Assembly: GCA_018729555.1 (NCBI GenBank)
Contig: JAHHQG010000026.1
Location: forward strand, 62,001 to 126,000
DNA length: 64,000 bases
Source: Clostridiales bacterium
Lineage (GTDB): Bacteria; Bacillota; Sulfobacillia; RBS10-35
Direction of reading: 5' to 3'
This document shows, piece by piece, positions 35,582 through 45,459 of the stretch; the first letter of the stretch is position 1; each line of letters opens with the position of its first letter. A program made the translations under genes and the position numbers. Under the pieces are notes generated by a model. It did no database searches, had not been told where the DNA came from, and was given only the letters and a program-made list of their open reading frames with translations.

Positions 35582-36214
35582 ATGGCTAGAGGCATTTTGG
35601 GCAAAAAGCTGGGCATGACCCAGATGTTCGACCAGGAAGGCCGGGCGGTGCCCGTCACCCTCATCGAGGCGGGCCCCTGCACCGTCATCCAGGTGAAGAC
35701 GGTGGAGCGGGACGGCTATGAGGCGGTGCAGCTGGGGTGGGGCACCACCAAGGAAAAGCGCCTGAACCGTCCCCTGCGAGGCCATCTGAAGAAGTACGGG
35801 GTGGGCCCCGTGCGGGTCATCCGGGAATTCCGGTGGACGGGGACCCTTCCCGAGTCGGGGACCCAGGTGACGGTGGAGATGTTCCGCCCCGGCCAGAAGG
35901 TGCACGTGACGGGCATCAGCAAGGGCAAGGGCTTTGCCGGCGCCATCAAGCGGCACAACCAGCGCCGGGGCCCCATGTCCCACGGGTCCAAGTACCACCG
36001 GGGTGTCGGTTCCATGGGGGGCCGCACCTTCCCCGGGAGGGTGTTTAAGGGCAAGAAGATGCCGGGCCACATGGGCCACGAACGGGTGACGGTTCGCAAC
36101 CTGGAAGTGGTCCACGTGGACGCCGATCGCCACCTTCTCGCGGTGAAAGGGGCCGTCCCCGGCCCCCGGGGTTCCACCCTCATGATTCAGGAAGCGGAAG
36201 GAGGGAGCCGGTGA
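35582..36214 (+). CDS. rplC: Ribosomal protein L3
   Basis: 210 residues: [20 protein letters not shown], then the long loop [20 protein letters not shown] that reaches toward the peptidyl-transferase centre, and [18 protein letters not shown]. It is an early 50S assembly initiator. The ATG at 35582 follows GAAGGAAGG. Its stop overlaps the rplD start (TGATG). Confidence 0.97.
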   Translation: MARGILGKKLGMTQMFDQEGRAVPVTLIEAGPCTVIQVKTVERDGYEAVQLGWGTTKEKRLNRPLRGHLKKYGVGPVRVIREFRWTGTLPESGTQVTVEMFRPGQKVHVTGISKGKGFAGAIKRHNQRRGPMSHGSKYHRGVGSMGGRTFPGRVFKGKKMPGHMGHERVTVRNLEVVHVDADRHLLAVKGAVPGPRGSTLMIQEAEGGSR

Positions 36215-36837
36215 TGCAGGCGGACCTTTACAACAGCCAGGGTGAAAAGGTGGGCCAAATCGACCTCCCCGACAGCCTTTTCGCCCAGCCGGTGAACCTG
36301 GCCCTCCTGAAGCAGGCGGTGGACGTATACCTGGCCAACCAGCGCCAGGGCACCCATTCCACCAAGACCCGGGGCGAAGTGCGGGGAGGGGGTCGCAAGC
36401 CCTGGCGTCAGAAGCATACGGGCCGTGCCCGGCACGGGAGCATCCGCTCCCCCATCTGGAGGAAGGGCGGCATCGTCTTCGGGCCCAAGCCCCGCTCCTA
36501 CCGGCGCCTTTTGCCGAAGAAGATGCGCCGGGCCGCCTTGAAGAGCGCCCTCTCCCTGCGGGCCCAGGGAGGGGACGTCCTGGTGGTGGAGGGCTGGAAG
36601 GCGGAAAAACCCCGCACCAAGGAATTCAAGGCCCTCCTGGATAAGCTGCCGCGGACGGGAAAGACGGTCCTCTTCGTGACGGCCGATTACGAGCCGGCGG
36701 TGTACCTTTCAGGGCGGAACCTGCCGGGCGTGACGGTGATGGAGGCTCGGGAGCTCTCCCCCTACCAGGTCCTTAGGCACCGCCAGCTGATCCTGGTGCA
36801 GGATGCCCTGGGCCGGCTGGAGGAGGTCTTCGCATGA
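36214..36837 (+). CDS. rplD: Ribosomal protein L4
   Basis: 207 residues. The extended loop ([35 protein letters not shown]) lines the nascent-peptide tunnel, where changes can give macrolide resistance. The globular domain ends [19 protein letters not shown]. The ATG at 36214 overlaps the rplC stop and has AAGGAGGG at good spacing; a GTG three bases earlier is the alternative. It overlaps rplW by four bases. Confidence 0.95.
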   Translation: MQADLYNSQGEKVGQIDLPDSLFAQPVNLALLKQAVDVYLANQRQGTHSTKTRGEVRGGGRKPWRQKHTGRARHGSIRSPIWRKGGIVFGPKPRSYRRLLPKKMRRAALKSALSLRAQGGDVLVVEGWKAEKPRTKEFKALLDKLPRTGKTVLFVTADYEPAVYLSGRNLPGVTVMEARELSPYQVLRHRQLILVQDALGRLEEVFA

Positions 36838-37121
36838 ACCCGTATGATGTGATTTTGCGGCCGTTGATCACGGAAGAATCCATGGAGCGGGTGCAGCGAG
36901 GCGAGTACACCTTCCTGGTGCACCCCAAGGCCAACAAGGTGCAGATCAGAAAGGCCATCGAAGAGATCTTCAAGGTGCAGGTGGTGCGGGTCAACACCAG
37001 CGCCGTGCGGCCCAAGCTGCGGCGGATGGGCCAGTACGAGGGCTACAAAGGGGCGGGCAAGAAGGCCATCGTCAAGGTGAAAGAGGGCCAGAAGATCGCC
37101 GCCTTTGAGGGCCTCATCTAA
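36834..37121 (+). CDS. rplW: Ribosomal protein L23
   Basis: 95 residues: [40 protein letters not shown] and [20 protein letters not shown]. It sits at the tunnel exit and is the docking site for trigger factor and signal recognition particle. ATGA overlap with rplD. Confidence 0.97.
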   Translation: MNPYDVILRPLITEESMERVQRGEYTFLVHPKANKVQIRKAIEEIFKVQVVRVNTSAVRPKLRRMGQYEGYKGAGKKAIVKVKEGQKIAAFEGLI

Positions 37122-37138
37122 AGGAGGGAAGGAAGGCC

Positions 37139-37972
37139 ATGCCCATCAAACACTTCAAACCCACCTCGCCCGGACGGCGCCAGATGACCGTCATCTACGG
37201 GGAGGCCGACCGCAAGGCCAGGCCCCTCAAGCGCCTGCTGCGGTACCTTCCCGCCAGCGCCGGCCGCAACCATCAGGGCCGCATCACCGTCCGCCATCGG
37301 GCCCGCGGCCATAAGCGGCGCTACCGCCAGATCGACTTCGTGCGGCGCAAGGACGGGGTACCGGCCCGCGTGGCGCAGATCGAATACGATCCCAACCGGA
37401 CGGCATTTGTGGCCCTGCTCCACTACGCCGACGGGGACAAACGGTACATTCTGGCTCCGGCGGGGCTGAAGCCGGGAGATGTGGTCATGTCGGGGCCCGA
37501 TGCCGACATCCGGCCGGGCAATGCCCTGCCCCTCTCCCACATCCCGGTGGGCACCATCATCCACAACATCGAGCTCTACCCGGGGAAGGGGGGCCAGCTG
37601 GCCCGGGCCGCCGGGGCCGAAGCCCAGCTGGTGGCCAAAGAGGGCGACTGGGCCCACGTCAAGCTCCCTTCGGGGGAAGTCCGGCTGGTGCGCCTGGAAT
37701 GCCGGGCCACGATCGGCCAGGTGAGCAACATCGATCACGAGAACCGCAAGCTGGGGAAGGCGGGCCGGGCCCGCTGGCTGGGGCGGCGGCCGGCCGTCCG
37801 GGGTTCGGCCATGAACCCGGTGGATCACCCCCACGGGGGTGGCGAGGGGAAGGCCCCCATCGGGCGGCCCAGCCCGGTGTCGCCCTGGGGCAAGCCCACC
37901 CTGGGCAAGCGGACTCGCAAGAAGAATCATCCCACCGACCGCTTCATCATCCGGCGGCGGTATGAGAAGTAG
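37139..37972 (+). CDS. rplB: Ribosomal protein L2
   Basis: 277 residues, full length. The central fold contains [22 protein letters not shown] and [22 protein letters not shown]; the C-terminal region has [15 protein letters not shown], whose histidine is needed for peptidyl-transferase activity. It is one of the most conserved 50S proteins and needed for subunit joining. AAGGAGGGAAGG lies just before the ATG. Confidence 0.97.
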   Translation: MPIKHFKPTSPGRRQMTVIYGEADRKARPLKRLLRYLPASAGRNHQGRITVRHRARGHKRRYRQIDFVRRKDGVPARVAQIEYDPNRTAFVALLHYADGDKRYILAPAGLKPGDVVMSGPDADIRPGNALPLSHIPVGTIIHNIELYPGKGGQLARAAGAEAQLVAKEGDWAHVKLPSGEVRLVRLECRATIGQVSNIDHENRKLGKAGRARWLGRRPAVRGSAMNPVDHPHGGGEGKAPIGRPSPVSPWGKPTLGKRTRKKNHPTDRFIIRRRYEK

Positions 37973-37990
37973 GAAAGGAGGCGCTAAGGC

Positions 37991-38275
37991 ATGTCGAGAA
38001 GCCGCAAGAAAGGTCCTTACGTCGACCCGAACCTTTTGAAGAAGATCCGGGAACTCAACGAGACCAAGCAGCGGCGCGTGATCCGGACATGGGCCCGCGC
38101 CTCCACCATTACCCCGGAAATGGTGGGCCATACCATCGCTGTCCACGATGGGCGCAAGCATGTGCCCATCTACATCACCGAGGACATGGTGGGGCACAAG
38201 CTGGGGGAGTTCGCTCCCACCCGCACCTTCCGGGGCCATGGCGAACACACCGTGCGCTCGACGGCGCTGAAGTAG
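37991..38275 (+). CDS. rpsS: Ribosomal protein S19
   Basis: 94 residues: [53 protein letters not shown]. It is part of the 30S head and contacts the A-site finger of the large subunit. AAAGGAGG precedes the ATG. Confidence 0.97.
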   Translation: MSRSRKKGPYVDPNLLKKIRELNETKQRRVIRTWARASTITPEMVGHTIAVHDGRKHVPIYITEDMVGHKLGEFAPTRTFRGHGEHTVRSTALK

Positions 38276-38293
38276 GAAAGGGGAGAAAGACGC

Positions 38294-38656
38294 ATGGCGA
38301 AGGCACAGGATGCACCGGCTGCTCGGGCCCAAGCCCGATTCGTCCGCATCTCCCCTTCCAAGGTGCGCATCGTGCTGGATCTGGTGCGGGGTAAAGATGT
38401 GGCCGAAGCCATCGCCCTTTTGGACTATGTGCCCAAGCGGGCGGCGCGGGTGGTGCAGAAGCTGGTGAAATCGGCGGCGGCCAACGCCGTCACCAACCAC
38501 CACATGGACGAAGATCGGCTCTACGTGGCGGAGGCCTATGCCGATCAAGCGCCCACTTTGAAGCGGTACCACCCGGTGTGGCGCGGGCAGGCCTACCCCA
38601 TTTTGAAGCGGCAGAGCCATATCACCATCGTGGTGCGGGAAAGGGGGGAGGGTTGA
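38294..38656 (+). CDS. rplV: Ribosomal protein L22
   Basis: 120 residues. [20 protein letters not shown] opens the globular part, and the beta-hairpin ([20 protein letters not shown]) extends into the exit tunnel next to L4. AAGGGGAGA precedes the ATG. One base separates its stop from rpsC. Confidence 0.96.
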   Translation: MAKAQDAPAARAQARFVRISPSKVRIVLDLVRGKDVAEAIALLDYVPKRAARVVQKLVKSAAANAVTNHHMDEDRLYVAEAYADQAPTLKRYHPVWRGQAYPILKRQSHITIVVRERGEG

Positions 38657-38657
38657 C

Positions 38658-39329
38658 GTGGGCCAGAAGGTTCATCCCAAAGGGTTCCGCCTGGGGATCA
38701 TCTACAACTGGGACGCCCGGTGGTACGCCGGGAGGAACTACGCCCAGTACGTCCAGGAGGACCTGAAGATCCGGGATTTCGTGCGCAACCGCCTGAAGGA
38801 TGCCGGGGTATCCCGGGTGGAGATCGAACGGGCGGCCAACAAGCTGACGGTCATCATCCACACGGCCCGGCCGGGGGTGGTCATCGGCCGGGGCGGCCAG
38901 GAAGTGGATCAGCTGCGGCGGGAGCTGGAGAAGCTCACGGGCCGCCAGGTGAAAGTGGACATCGTGGAGATCAAGCAGCCCGAGCTGGATGCCCAGCTGG
39001 TGGCGGAGGGCATCGCCATGCAGCTGGCCCGCAGGGTGGCCTTCCGACGGGCCATCAAGCAGGCCCTCCAGCGGGTGATGCGGGCGCGGGCGCTGGGGTG
39101 CAAGATTAAGATCTCGGGGCGCCTCGGCGGGGCGGAGATGCGCCGCACCGAGTGGGTGAGCGAAGGCTCCGTACCCCTCCACACCATTAAGGCCGACATC
39201 GACTACGGCTTTGCCGAAGCCTACACCACCTACGGGCAGATCGGCGTGAAGGTGTGGATCTACAAAGGCGTCAAGGATCAGCGGGAAGCTCAGCTGGAGG
39301 CCAGCCCCGCCGGAGAGGAGGTTTCCTGA
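38658..39329 (+). CDS. rpsC: Ribosomal protein S3
   Basis: 223 residues. [20 protein letters not shown], then the KH domain ([20 protein letters not shown]), and a C-terminal domain with [18 protein letters not shown] and [15 protein letters not shown]. It forms the mRNA entry channel and has helicase activity with S4 and S5. The start is GTG after GGGGGAGG. Its stop overlaps the rplP start. Confidence 0.97.
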   Translation: MGQKVHPKGFRLGIIYNWDARWYAGRNYAQYVQEDLKIRDFVRNRLKDAGVSRVEIERAANKLTVIIHTARPGVVIGRGGQEVDQLRRELEKLTGRQVKVDIVEIKQPELDAQLVAEGIAMQLARRVAFRRAIKQALQRVMRARALGCKIKISGRLGGAEMRRTEWVSEGSVPLHTIKADIDYGFAEAYTTYGQIGVKVWIYKGVKDQREAQLEASPAGEEVS

Positions 39330-39760
39330 TGCTCCAGCCGCGGAAGGTGAAATGGCGCCGTCCCCACCGCCTTTACCCCGAGGGCGTGGCCAGCCGGGGG
39401 ACGGAAGTTCACTTCGGGGAATACGGGTTGCAGGCTCTGGAAGGGGGCTGGATCACCCAGCGCCAGATCGAGGCGGCCCGTATCGCCCTCACCCGCCACA
39501 TCCGCAGGGGCGGCAAGGTGTGGATCAGCATCTTCCCTCAGCTGGCCCGCACCAAGAAACCGGCGGAAACCCGCATGGGGGGCGGCAAAGGATCGCCGGA
39601 ATACTTCGTGGCGGTGGTCAAACCGGGGCGGATCCTCTTCGAGCTGGCGGGGGTCCCCGAAGAGGTGGCCCGGGAAGCCATGCGCCTGGCGGGCCATAAG
39701 CTCCCCATCAAGACCCGTTTCGTGAAACGGGAAGCAGGCGGTGAAAGCCATGAAGGCTGA
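39329..39760 (+). CDS. rplP: Ribosomal protein L16
   Basis: 143 residues: [60 protein letters not shown] and [20 protein letters not shown]. It helps place the A-site tRNA acceptor arm. The segment after the first dozen residues ([16 protein letters not shown]) differs from the usual GRxxGxAxxGxxVxFGxFG, but the rest is canonical. TGATG overlap with rpsC. Confidence 0.96.
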   Translation: MLQPRKVKWRRPHRLYPEGVASRGTEVHFGEYGLQALEGGWITQRQIEAARIALTRHIRRGGKVWISIFPQLARTKKPAETRMGGGKGSPEYFVAVVKPGRILFELAGVPEEVAREAMRLAGHKLPIKTRFVKREAGGESHEG

Positions 39761-39962
39761 GGAGCTGCGGGAATTGACAGACGAAGAGCTGGAACGTAAG
39801 ATTCGCGATCTGAAGGCTGAGCTCTTTAACCTCCGGTTCCAGAAAGCGACCGGCCAGCTGGAAAACCCCATGCGCCTCAGGGACGTGCGCCGGGACATCG
39901 CCCGGGCCCTGACAGTCCGGCGGGAACGGCAGCTGCAGGCCGCAGGGAAGGGGAGGAGGTAG
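39750..39962 (+). CDS. rpmC: Ribosomal protein L29
   Basis: 70 residues: [58 protein letters not shown] two-helix protein beside L23 at the tunnel exit. The ATG at 39750 gives the family start; a GTG at 39741 would add three residues. It overlaps the end of rplP by 11 bases. Confidence 0.94.
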   Translation: MKAEELRELTDEELERKIRDLKAELFNLRFQKATGQLENPMRLRDVRRDIARALTVRRERQLQAAGKGRR

Positions 39963-39965
39963 GCC

Positions 39966-40232
39966 GTGGGCAGGACCTGGATCGGCCGCGTCGTCAGCGA
40001 CAAGATGGACAAAACCGTCGTGGTGGCGGTGGAAACCCTCCGGCCCCACCCCTTGTATGGCCGGCGCCTGAAGCGGACCAAGAAGTACATGGCCCACGAC
40101 GAGGAGAACCGCTGCCGCGTGGGGGACAAGGTGGTCATCGAAGAGTCTCGGCCCTACTCCCGGCACAAGAAATGGCGCGTGGTGGAGATTCTAGAGCGGG
40201 CTGGGGAAACGGCGGAAGAATCGGTGGAATGA
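39966..40232 (+). CDS. rpsQ: Ribosomal protein S17
   Basis: 88 residues: [60 protein letters not shown]. An OB-fold primary binder of 16S rRNA. The GTG start follows GGGGAGGAGG. Confidence 0.96.
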   Translation: MGRTWIGRVVSDKMDKTVVVAVETLRPHPLYGRRLKRTKKYMAHDEENRCRVGDKVVIEESRPYSRHKKWRVVEILERAGETAEESVE

Positions 40233-40248
40233 CGGGGAGGAATCTCCA

Positions 40249-40617
40249 GTGATTCAGATGCAGACGCGGCTTCAGGTGGCCGACAACACCGGCGCCAAGG
40301 AGCTGCAGGTCATCAAGGTGTTGGGGAGCTCGGGGCGGCGCTATGCCCGGGTGGGCGACATCGTCACGTGCTCGGTGAAGGCCGCGCAGCCCGGCGGCAT
40401 GGTGAAAAAGGGCGACGTGGTGCGGGCCGTCATCGTGCGCACCCGCCAGCCCATCCGGCGAGAAGACGGATCCACCATCCGCTTCGACGAGAATGCGGCC
40501 GTCATCCTGCGGGATGACAAGGAGCCCCGGGGTACCCGAATTTTCGGACCGGTGGCGAGGGAGCTGCGGGAAAAGCAGTTTATGCGCATCGTCTCCCTGG
40601 CCCCCGAGGTCCTTTAG
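40249..40617 (+). CDS. rplN: Ribosomal protein L14
   Basis: 122 residues: [80 protein letters not shown]. It lies at the subunit interface and binds the silencing factor RsfS. The GTG start follows GGGGAGGAA. Confidence 0.97.
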   Translation: MIQMQTRLQVADNTGAKELQVIKVLGSSGRRYARVGDIVTCSVKAAQPGGMVKKGDVVRAVIVRTRQPIRREDGSTIRFDENAAVILRDDKEPRGTRIFGPVARELREKQFMRIVSLAPEVL

Positions 40618-40629
40618 GAGGTGGCGGCG

Positions 40630-40998
40630 GTGGCCTTACGGCGCATCGGGCCCGATCGGGGCCGGCCCCAGAGGTACAAGATGAACGTCCGCCAGGGGGA
40701 CCTGGTGGAGGTCATCTCCGGAAAGGACCGGGGCAAGAGGGGAAAGATCCTGCGGGTCATCCCTAAGGAAAACCGCGTGGTGGTGGAAGGGGTCAACATT
40801 GTCAAGCGCCACGTCAAAGCGCAGCCGCCGAAGATCATGCAGGGCGGCATCCAGGAAGGGCCGGCGCCCTTGCACCGCTCCAATGTGATGCTGGTGTGCC
40901 CCCACTGCCACCGGCGGACCCGCATCGGCGCCGTCATCCTGGCCGATGGACGCAAAGCCAGGAAGTGCGTCCGCTGCGGGGAGATCATCGACCGCTAA
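40630..40998 (+). CDS. rplX: Ribosomal protein L24, N-terminally extended
   Basis: 122 residues from the GTG at 40630. The KOW domain (VRQGDLVEVISGKDRGKRGK) initiates 50S assembly. The C-terminal part has a CPHC ... CVRC cysteine quartet typical of many bacterial L24 proteins. AGGAGG overlaps the rplN stop at good spacing for 40630, giving 17 extra residues (MALRRIGPDRGRPQRYK) before the usual start. An ATG at 40681, with only a weak AGAGG, would give the normal 105 residues. Confidence 0.93.
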   Translation: MALRRIGPDRGRPQRYKMNVRQGDLVEVISGKDRGKRGKILRVIPKENRVVVEGVNIVKRHVKAQPPKIMQGGIQEGPAPLHRSNVMLVCPHCHRRTRIGAVILADGRKARKCVRCGEIIDR

Positions 40999-41065
40999 GG
41001 GTCGGGTCGGGAGCGCGCCCTTCAACGGGACGGACGGGCGGAACGCCTGACAAGGAGGTCATGAG

Positions 41066-41617
41066 ATGACGGTTCAGATGCTCAACCTGAAGGACCGGTA
41101 TGAACAGGTGGTCGTACCGGAAATGCAGAAAAAATTTGGCTACCGGAACCCCATGGAGGTGCCCCGCATCGAAAAGGTGGTCATCAACATGGGGGTGGGG
41201 GATGCCGTCCAGAATCCCAAGCTCCTGGATGCGGCGGTGGAGGAACTGACAGCCATCGCCGGTCAGAGGGCGGCCGTGACCCGGGCCAAGAAGTCCGTCG
41301 CATCCTTCAAAGTGCGGGCGGGCATGCCCATCGGGGCCCGGGTGACCTTGCGGCGCCAGCGCATGTGGGATTTCCTGACGAAGCTTTTCTACCTGGCCCT
41401 GCCCAGGGTAAGGGATTTCCGCGGCCTCGACCCCGAGAGCTTTGACGGGCGGGGGAATTACACCCTGGGCCTCAAGGAGCAGGTGGTCTTCCCTGAGGTG
41501 GATTACGACAAGGTGGAGAAGATCCGCGGGATGGACATCACCATTGTCACCACCGCCAAAACCGACGAAGAGGCCCGGGAGCTCCTGAGGCTTTTGGGTG
41601 CGCCCTGGGCCCGGTGA
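41066..41617 (+). CDS. rplE: Ribosomal protein L5
   Basis: 183 residues: [20 protein letters not shown]-type core, [40 protein letters not shown], and [20 protein letters not shown]. It binds 5S rRNA and contacts P-site tRNA. ACAAGGAGGT precedes the ATG. Confidence 0.97.
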   Translation: MTVQMLNLKDRYEQVVVPEMQKKFGYRNPMEVPRIEKVVINMGVGDAVQNPKLLDAAVEELTAIAGQRAAVTRAKKSVASFKVRAGMPIGARVTLRRQRMWDFLTKLFYLALPRVRDFRGLDPESFDGRGNYTLGLKEQVVFPEVDYDKVEKIRGMDITIVTTAKTDEEARELLRLLGAPWAR

Positions 41618-41630
41618 GGAGGTTAGGGAC

Positions 41631-41816
41631 GTGGCGAGGAAAGCCCTGATCGAAAAGAGCAAGAAAAAGCCCAAGTTCAAGGTCCGGGTTCGCAACCGCT
41701 GCCAGCGCTGCGGACGGCCCAGGGGCTACATCCGCCAGTTCGGCCTGTGCCGCCATTGCTTCCGCGAGCTGGCCCACAAAGGGCAGCTGCCGGGCGTTCG
41801 CAAGGCCAGCTGGTGA
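41631..41816 (+). CDS. rpsZ: Ribosomal protein S14, zinc-binding type Z
   Basis: 61 residues: [20 protein letters not shown], then [20 protein letters not shown], whose four cysteines hold zinc, then [18 protein letters not shown]. The short zinc-containing form is typical of Bacillota and thermophiles. The GTG at 41631 follows GAGGAGG; earlier in-frame codons lie inside rplE. Confidence 0.96.
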   Translation: MARKALIEKSKKKPKFKVRVRNRCQRCGRPRGYIRQFGLCRHCFRELAHKGQLPGVRKASW

Positions 41817-41841
41817 GGACCGGCAGGAAGGAGGGACCCTG

Positions 41842-42237
41842 ATGAGCATGACGGATCCCATCGCCGATATGCTGACCCGGATCCGGAACGCCTACATCGC
41901 CAGGCGGCCGATGGTGGAAGTGCCGGGTTCCAAGATGAAGCGGGCCATCGCCCAGATCCTCAAGGACGAGGGCTTCATCGAAAGCTATGAGTGGGAAGAC
42001 GATGGCAAGCAGGGGATCCTGCGCCTCTACCTGCGGTACCGGGGAAAGGAACGGGCCATCACCGGCATCCGGCGCATCTCCAAGCCGGGGCTGAGGGTGT
42101 ACGTCAAGAAGGACGAAGTACCCCGGGTGCTGGGGGGCCTGGGCATCGCCATCCTGTCGACGCCCCAGGGCATCATGACCGACCGGGAAGCGCGGCGCCG
42201 GCGGCTGGGCGGCGAAGTCATCTGCTACGTCTGGTAG
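41842..42237 (+). CDS. rpsH: Ribosomal protein S8
   Basis: 131 residues: [60 protein letters not shown] and [20 protein letters not shown]. It binds the 16S central domain and, in other bacteria, represses the spc operon. GGAAGGAGGGA precedes the ATG. Confidence 0.97.
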   Translation: MSMTDPIADMLTRIRNAYIARRPMVEVPGSKMKRAIAQILKDEGFIESYEWEDDGKQGILRLYLRYRGKERAITGIRRISKPGLRVYVKKDEVPRVLGGLGIAILSTPQGIMTDREARRRRLGGEVICYVW

Positions 42238-42252
42238 AGGGAAATGAGGTGA

Positions 42253-42795
42253 ATGAGCGTGTCCAGAGTGGGTAAAAAACCGATCCCCCTTCCCCAAGGG
42301 GTGGAAGTGAAGATCCAGGGCCAGGACGTCAACGTCAAAGGGCCTCTGGGGGAGCTCCGCCACCGCGTCCCCGACGGCCTCAAGGTGACGGTGGAAGATG
42401 GGGTCCTCAAGGTGGAGCGGGAAGGGGATGAGCGGCAACTAAAGGCCTTCCACGGCCTCACCCGCACCCTCCTCCACAACATGGTGCAGGGGGTTTCCCA
42501 GGGGTTTCAGAAGACCCTCGAGCTGGTGGGCACCGGCTACCGGGCCCAGAAGCAGGGGGAAAAGCTGGTCCTGGCGGTGGGTTACTCCCACCCGGTGGAA
42601 ATCGTGCCCCCTGCCGGCATCCAGCTGGAGGCTCCGGCGCCCAACGTGGTGGTGGTGAAGGGGGCCGACAAGCAAAAGGTGGGCCAGGTGGCGGCCCAGA
42701 TTCGGGCGGTGCGGGAGCCGGAACCTTACCTGGGGAAGGGCATCCGCTACCAAGGGGAAAAGGTCCGGCGCAAGGCCGGCAAGTCGGGCAAGTGA
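42253..42795 (+). CDS. rplF: Ribosomal protein L6
   Basis: 180 residues with two similar RNA-binding domains: MSVSRVGKKPIPLPQGVEVK, NMVQGVSQGFQKTLELVGTG and the C-terminal YLGKGIRYQGEKVRRKAGKS. It lies near the sarcin-ricin loop and the factor-binding site. Confidence 0.96.
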   Translation: MSVSRVGKKPIPLPQGVEVKIQGQDVNVKGPLGELRHRVPDGLKVTVEDGVLKVEREGDERQLKAFHGLTRTLLHNMVQGVSQGFQKTLELVGTGYRAQKQGEKLVLAVGYSHPVEIVPPAGIQLEAPAPNVVVVKGADKQKVGQVAAQIRAVREPEPYLGKGIRYQGEKVRRKAGKSGK

Positions 42796-42807
42796 TGGGG
42801 GGTCTAT

Positions 42808-43170
42808 ATGGCCACGTATACGCGCCGTGAGGCGAGGAAACGCCGCCACCTTCGGGTTCGGCGGAAGGTCTTCGGGACACCGGAGCGCCCCCGCCTCAAC
42901 GTCTTCCGTTCAGGAAAACACATCTATGCCCAGGTGGTGGACGATACCATCGGCCACACCCTGGTGGCGGCCTCTTCGCTGGATCCTGCCCTTCGCGGAG
43001 TGGTGAAGGGCTCCACCAAGGAAGGGGCTGAAGCGGTGGGGAAGCTTCTGGCCCAAAGGGCCCTGGAGAAAGGCATCACGAAGGTCGTCTTCGATCGGGG
43101 TGGCTACCGCTACCATGGCCGGGTGAAGGCCCTGGCCGACGGAGCGCGGGCCGGCGGGCTGGAGTTTTAG
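42808..43170 (+). CDS. rplR: Ribosomal protein L18
   Basis: 120 residues: [40 protein letters not shown], and [20 protein letters not shown]. It binds 5S rRNA with L5. GGGGGTC upstream is a modest ribosome site; the ATG is 12 bases after rplF. Confidence 0.96.
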   Translation: MATYTRREARKRRHLRVRRKVFGTPERPRLNVFRSGKHIYAQVVDDTIGHTLVAASSLDPALRGVVKGSTKEGAEAVGKLLAQRALEKGITKVVFDRGGYRYHGRVKALADGARAGGLEF

Positions 43171-43184
43171 AAAGGGGGCTGAGG

Positions 43185-43697
43185 ATGGAGGAGCTGGAGC
43201 GCATCGACGTCGAAACCCTGGGGGACCTGGAGAGCCGCGTGGTGGCCATCAACCGGGTGGCCAAGGTGGTGCAGGGCGGCCGTCGCTTTGGCTTCACCGC
43301 CCTGGTGGTGGTGGGCGACAAGGATGGCCATGTGGGCGCAGGTCTGGGGAAAGCCCGGGAGATCCCTGAGGCCATCCGCAAGGGGGAAGCGGCCGCCCGG
43401 AAGAACATGATCAGCGTTCGCCGGAAAGGCACCACCATTCCCCATCCAGTGGAAGTGGAGTTCGGCGCTTCCCGGGTGATCCTGAGGCCGGCGGCGCCGG
43501 GTACCGGCGTCATCGCCGGGGGCCCTGTGCGGGCCGTGGTGGAGCTGGCGGGGATCCAGGATGTGTTGACCAAAGCCCTGGGCTCCCGCAATCCCATCAA
43601 TGTGGTGTGGGCGACGGTGGAAGCCCTCAAGCAGCTGCGGAGTGCCGAAGATGTGGCCAGGCTGCGGGGCGTCCCACTGGAACGTCTTTTGGGTTAG
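43185..43697 (+). CDS. rpsE: Ribosomal protein S5
   Basis: 170 residues. The double-stranded RNA-binding domain ([40 protein letters not shown]) is followed by [20 protein letters not shown] and [20 protein letters not shown]. It helps form the mRNA entry channel. It is followed directly by rplO: rpmD (L30), normally between them, is absent. Confidence 0.96.
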   Translation: MEELERIDVETLGDLESRVVAINRVAKVVQGGRRFGFTALVVVGDKDGHVGAGLGKAREIPEAIRKGEAAARKNMISVRRKGTTIPHPVEVEFGASRVILRPAAPGTGVIAGGPVRAVVELAGIQDVLTKALGSRNPINVVWATVEALKQLRSAEDVARLRGVPLERLLG

Positions 43698-43716
43698 CGC
43701 ATAAGGAGGAACAGCC

Positions 43717-44160
43717 ATGGTGACGGGACTGCACGATCTGGGACTGCCGGTTCCCCGGCGCCGCCGCAAACGGGTGGGGCGGGGTCCCGGTTCCGGCCGC
43801 GGAAAGACCTCAGGGCGGGGCACCAAGGGCCAAGGGGCCCGTTCCGGAGGCACCAAAGGAGCTCCCTTTGAGGGGGGCCAGTCGCCCTTCATCAGCCGGG
43901 TGCCCATCCGCGGGTTCAACAACAAGAAATTCGCCAAGGAATATGCCATCGTCAACGTGGGGGATTTGGCCCGGGTGGAAGGGGACGTGGTGACCCCTGA
44001 GACCCTGGTGGCGGCGGGTTTGGTGAAAAAGATGAAGGACGGCATCAAGATCCTGGGGGATGGAGAGGTGCACCGGGCCTTTGTGGTGAAAGCCCATCGC
44101 TTTTCCAAAGAAGCCCAGCGGAAGATCGAAGCCGCCGGCGGACGAATTGAGGTCATATAG
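43717..44160 (+). CDS. rplO: Ribosomal protein L15
   Basis: 147 residues. A glycine/arginine-rich N-terminal tail (KRVGRGPGSGRGKTSGRGTK; GFEGGQ-type loop PFEGGQSPFISRVPIRGFNN) penetrates 23S rRNA. The globular domain ends EAQRKIEAAGGRIEVI. ATAAGGAGGA precedes the ATG. It abuts secY with no spacer. Confidence 0.96.
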   Translation: MVTGLHDLGLPVPRRRRKRVGRGPGSGRGKTSGRGTKGQGARSGGTKGAPFEGGQSPFISRVPIRGFNNKKFAKEYAIVNVGDLARVEGDVVTPETLVAAGLVKKMKDGIKILGDGEVHRAFVVKAHRFSKEAQRKIEAAGGRIEVI

Positions 44161-45441
44161 ATGGCCACGGCACTCGTGAGCTCGCTGCGGCATGCCTGGA
44201 GGGTGGAGGATCTGAGGAACCGGATCCTCTTCACCCTCGGCATGATCTTCGTCTACCGGATCGGCGTCCATATCCCCATCCCCGGGTTGGATCCCTACGT
44301 CATCGAGAGCCTCATCCGGCAGGGAACGATCTTCGGCCTCCTGGACATCTTTTCCGGTGGCGCCCTCCGCTACTTCAGCGTCTTTGCCATGGGCATCATC
44401 CCCTACATCAACGCCTCCATCATCATGCAGCTCCTGCAGGTGGTCATCCCCACGGTGGAGCAGTGGGCCAAGGAAGGGGAAGAAGGCCGAAAGAAGATCA
44501 GCCAGTGGACCCGCTACCTCACCGTCATCCTGGCCTTCATCCAGGCGGCCGGCATGACCTTCTTTATCGTCCGCAGCCGGCCCGACGCCCTCCTTTACCA
44601 CAACTTCCTCGGCTACCTGACGGTGGTCGTCATCCTCACCGCCGGAACCACCTTCCTCATGTGGCTGGGGGAGCAGATGACGGAAAAGGGCATCGGCAAC
44701 GGCATCAGCATCCTCATCTTCGCGGGTATCGTTTCCCGGCTGCCGGCGGGCTTCGGGACCATGATCCAATACCTCAAGGGGGGCGTGGTCCACTACTTCA
44801 ACGTCATCATCCTGGCGCTGGTGGGTCTGGCGGTCATCGTGGGGGTCATCATCGTCCAGCAGGGGCAGCGGCGGATCCCCGTCCAGTACGCCAAGCGGAT
44901 GGTGGGACGCCGGATGTATGGGGGACGCTCTACCCACATCCCCATCCGGGTAAACACAGCAGGCGTCATCCCCGTCATCTTCGCCTCCAGCCTTCTGTCT
45001 CTTCCCCAGACCATCGCCCAGTTTTTCACCCACCCCTGGATCCAGGCCATCAACAACTTCTTCCGCTACGGCGGCTTTTGGCATGAGTCCATCTTCTTCC
45101 TCCTCATCGTGGCCTTCACCTTCTTCTACACGGCCATCATCTTCAACCCCGCCGATGTGGCGGAGAACATCCGCAAATACGGCGGGTTCATTCCCGGCAT
45201 TCGCCCGGGTCGGCCCACCCGGGAATACCTGGAGCGGGTCCTCATCCGCCTGACGACGGTGGGCGGCCTCTTCCTCGCTACGGTGGCCGTCCTGCCCCCC
45301 ATCGTCAGCGCCATCAGCGGCGTGCCCAACATCTACTTCGGGGGGACTTCCCTCCTCATCGTGGTGGGGGTGGCCCTGGAGACCATGATGCAGATCGAGT
45401 CCCAGCTGGTGATGCGCCAGTATCAGGGATTCCTGCGCTGA
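44161..45441 (+). CDS. secY: Preprotein translocase subunit SecY
   Basis: 426 residues with ten transmembrane helices: the channel of the Sec system for secreted and membrane proteins. Visible are IPIPGLDPYVIESLIRQGTI (plug region), FAMGIIPYINASIIMQLL, the C5 loop arginine in GFIPGIRPGRPTREYLERVL, and the C-terminal RQYQGFLR. The ATG directly follows the rplO stop. Its partner secE is represented only by a foreign fragment at 17330-17441. Confidence 0.97.
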   Translation: MATALVSSLRHAWRVEDLRNRILFTLGMIFVYRIGVHIPIPGLDPYVIESLIRQGTIFGLLDIFSGGALRYFSVFAMGIIPYINASIIMQLLQVVIPTVEQWAKEGEEGRKKISQWTRYLTVILAFIQAAGMTFFIVRSRPDALLYHNFLGYLTVVVILTAGTTFLMWLGEQMTEKGIGNGISILIFAGIVSRLPAGFGTMIQYLKGGVVHYFNVIILALVGLAVIVGVIIVQQGQRRIPVQYAKRMVGRRMYGGRSTHIPIRVNTAGVIPVIFASSLLSLPQTIAQFFTHPWIQAINNFFRYGGFWHESIFFLLIVAFTFFYTAIIFNPADVAENIRKYGGFIPGIRPGRPTREYLERVLIRLTTVGGLFLATVAVLPPIVSAISGVPNIYFGGTSLLIVVGVALETMMQIESQLVMRQYQGFLR

Positions 45442-45459
45442 GGGAGAAGGGGAAACGCG

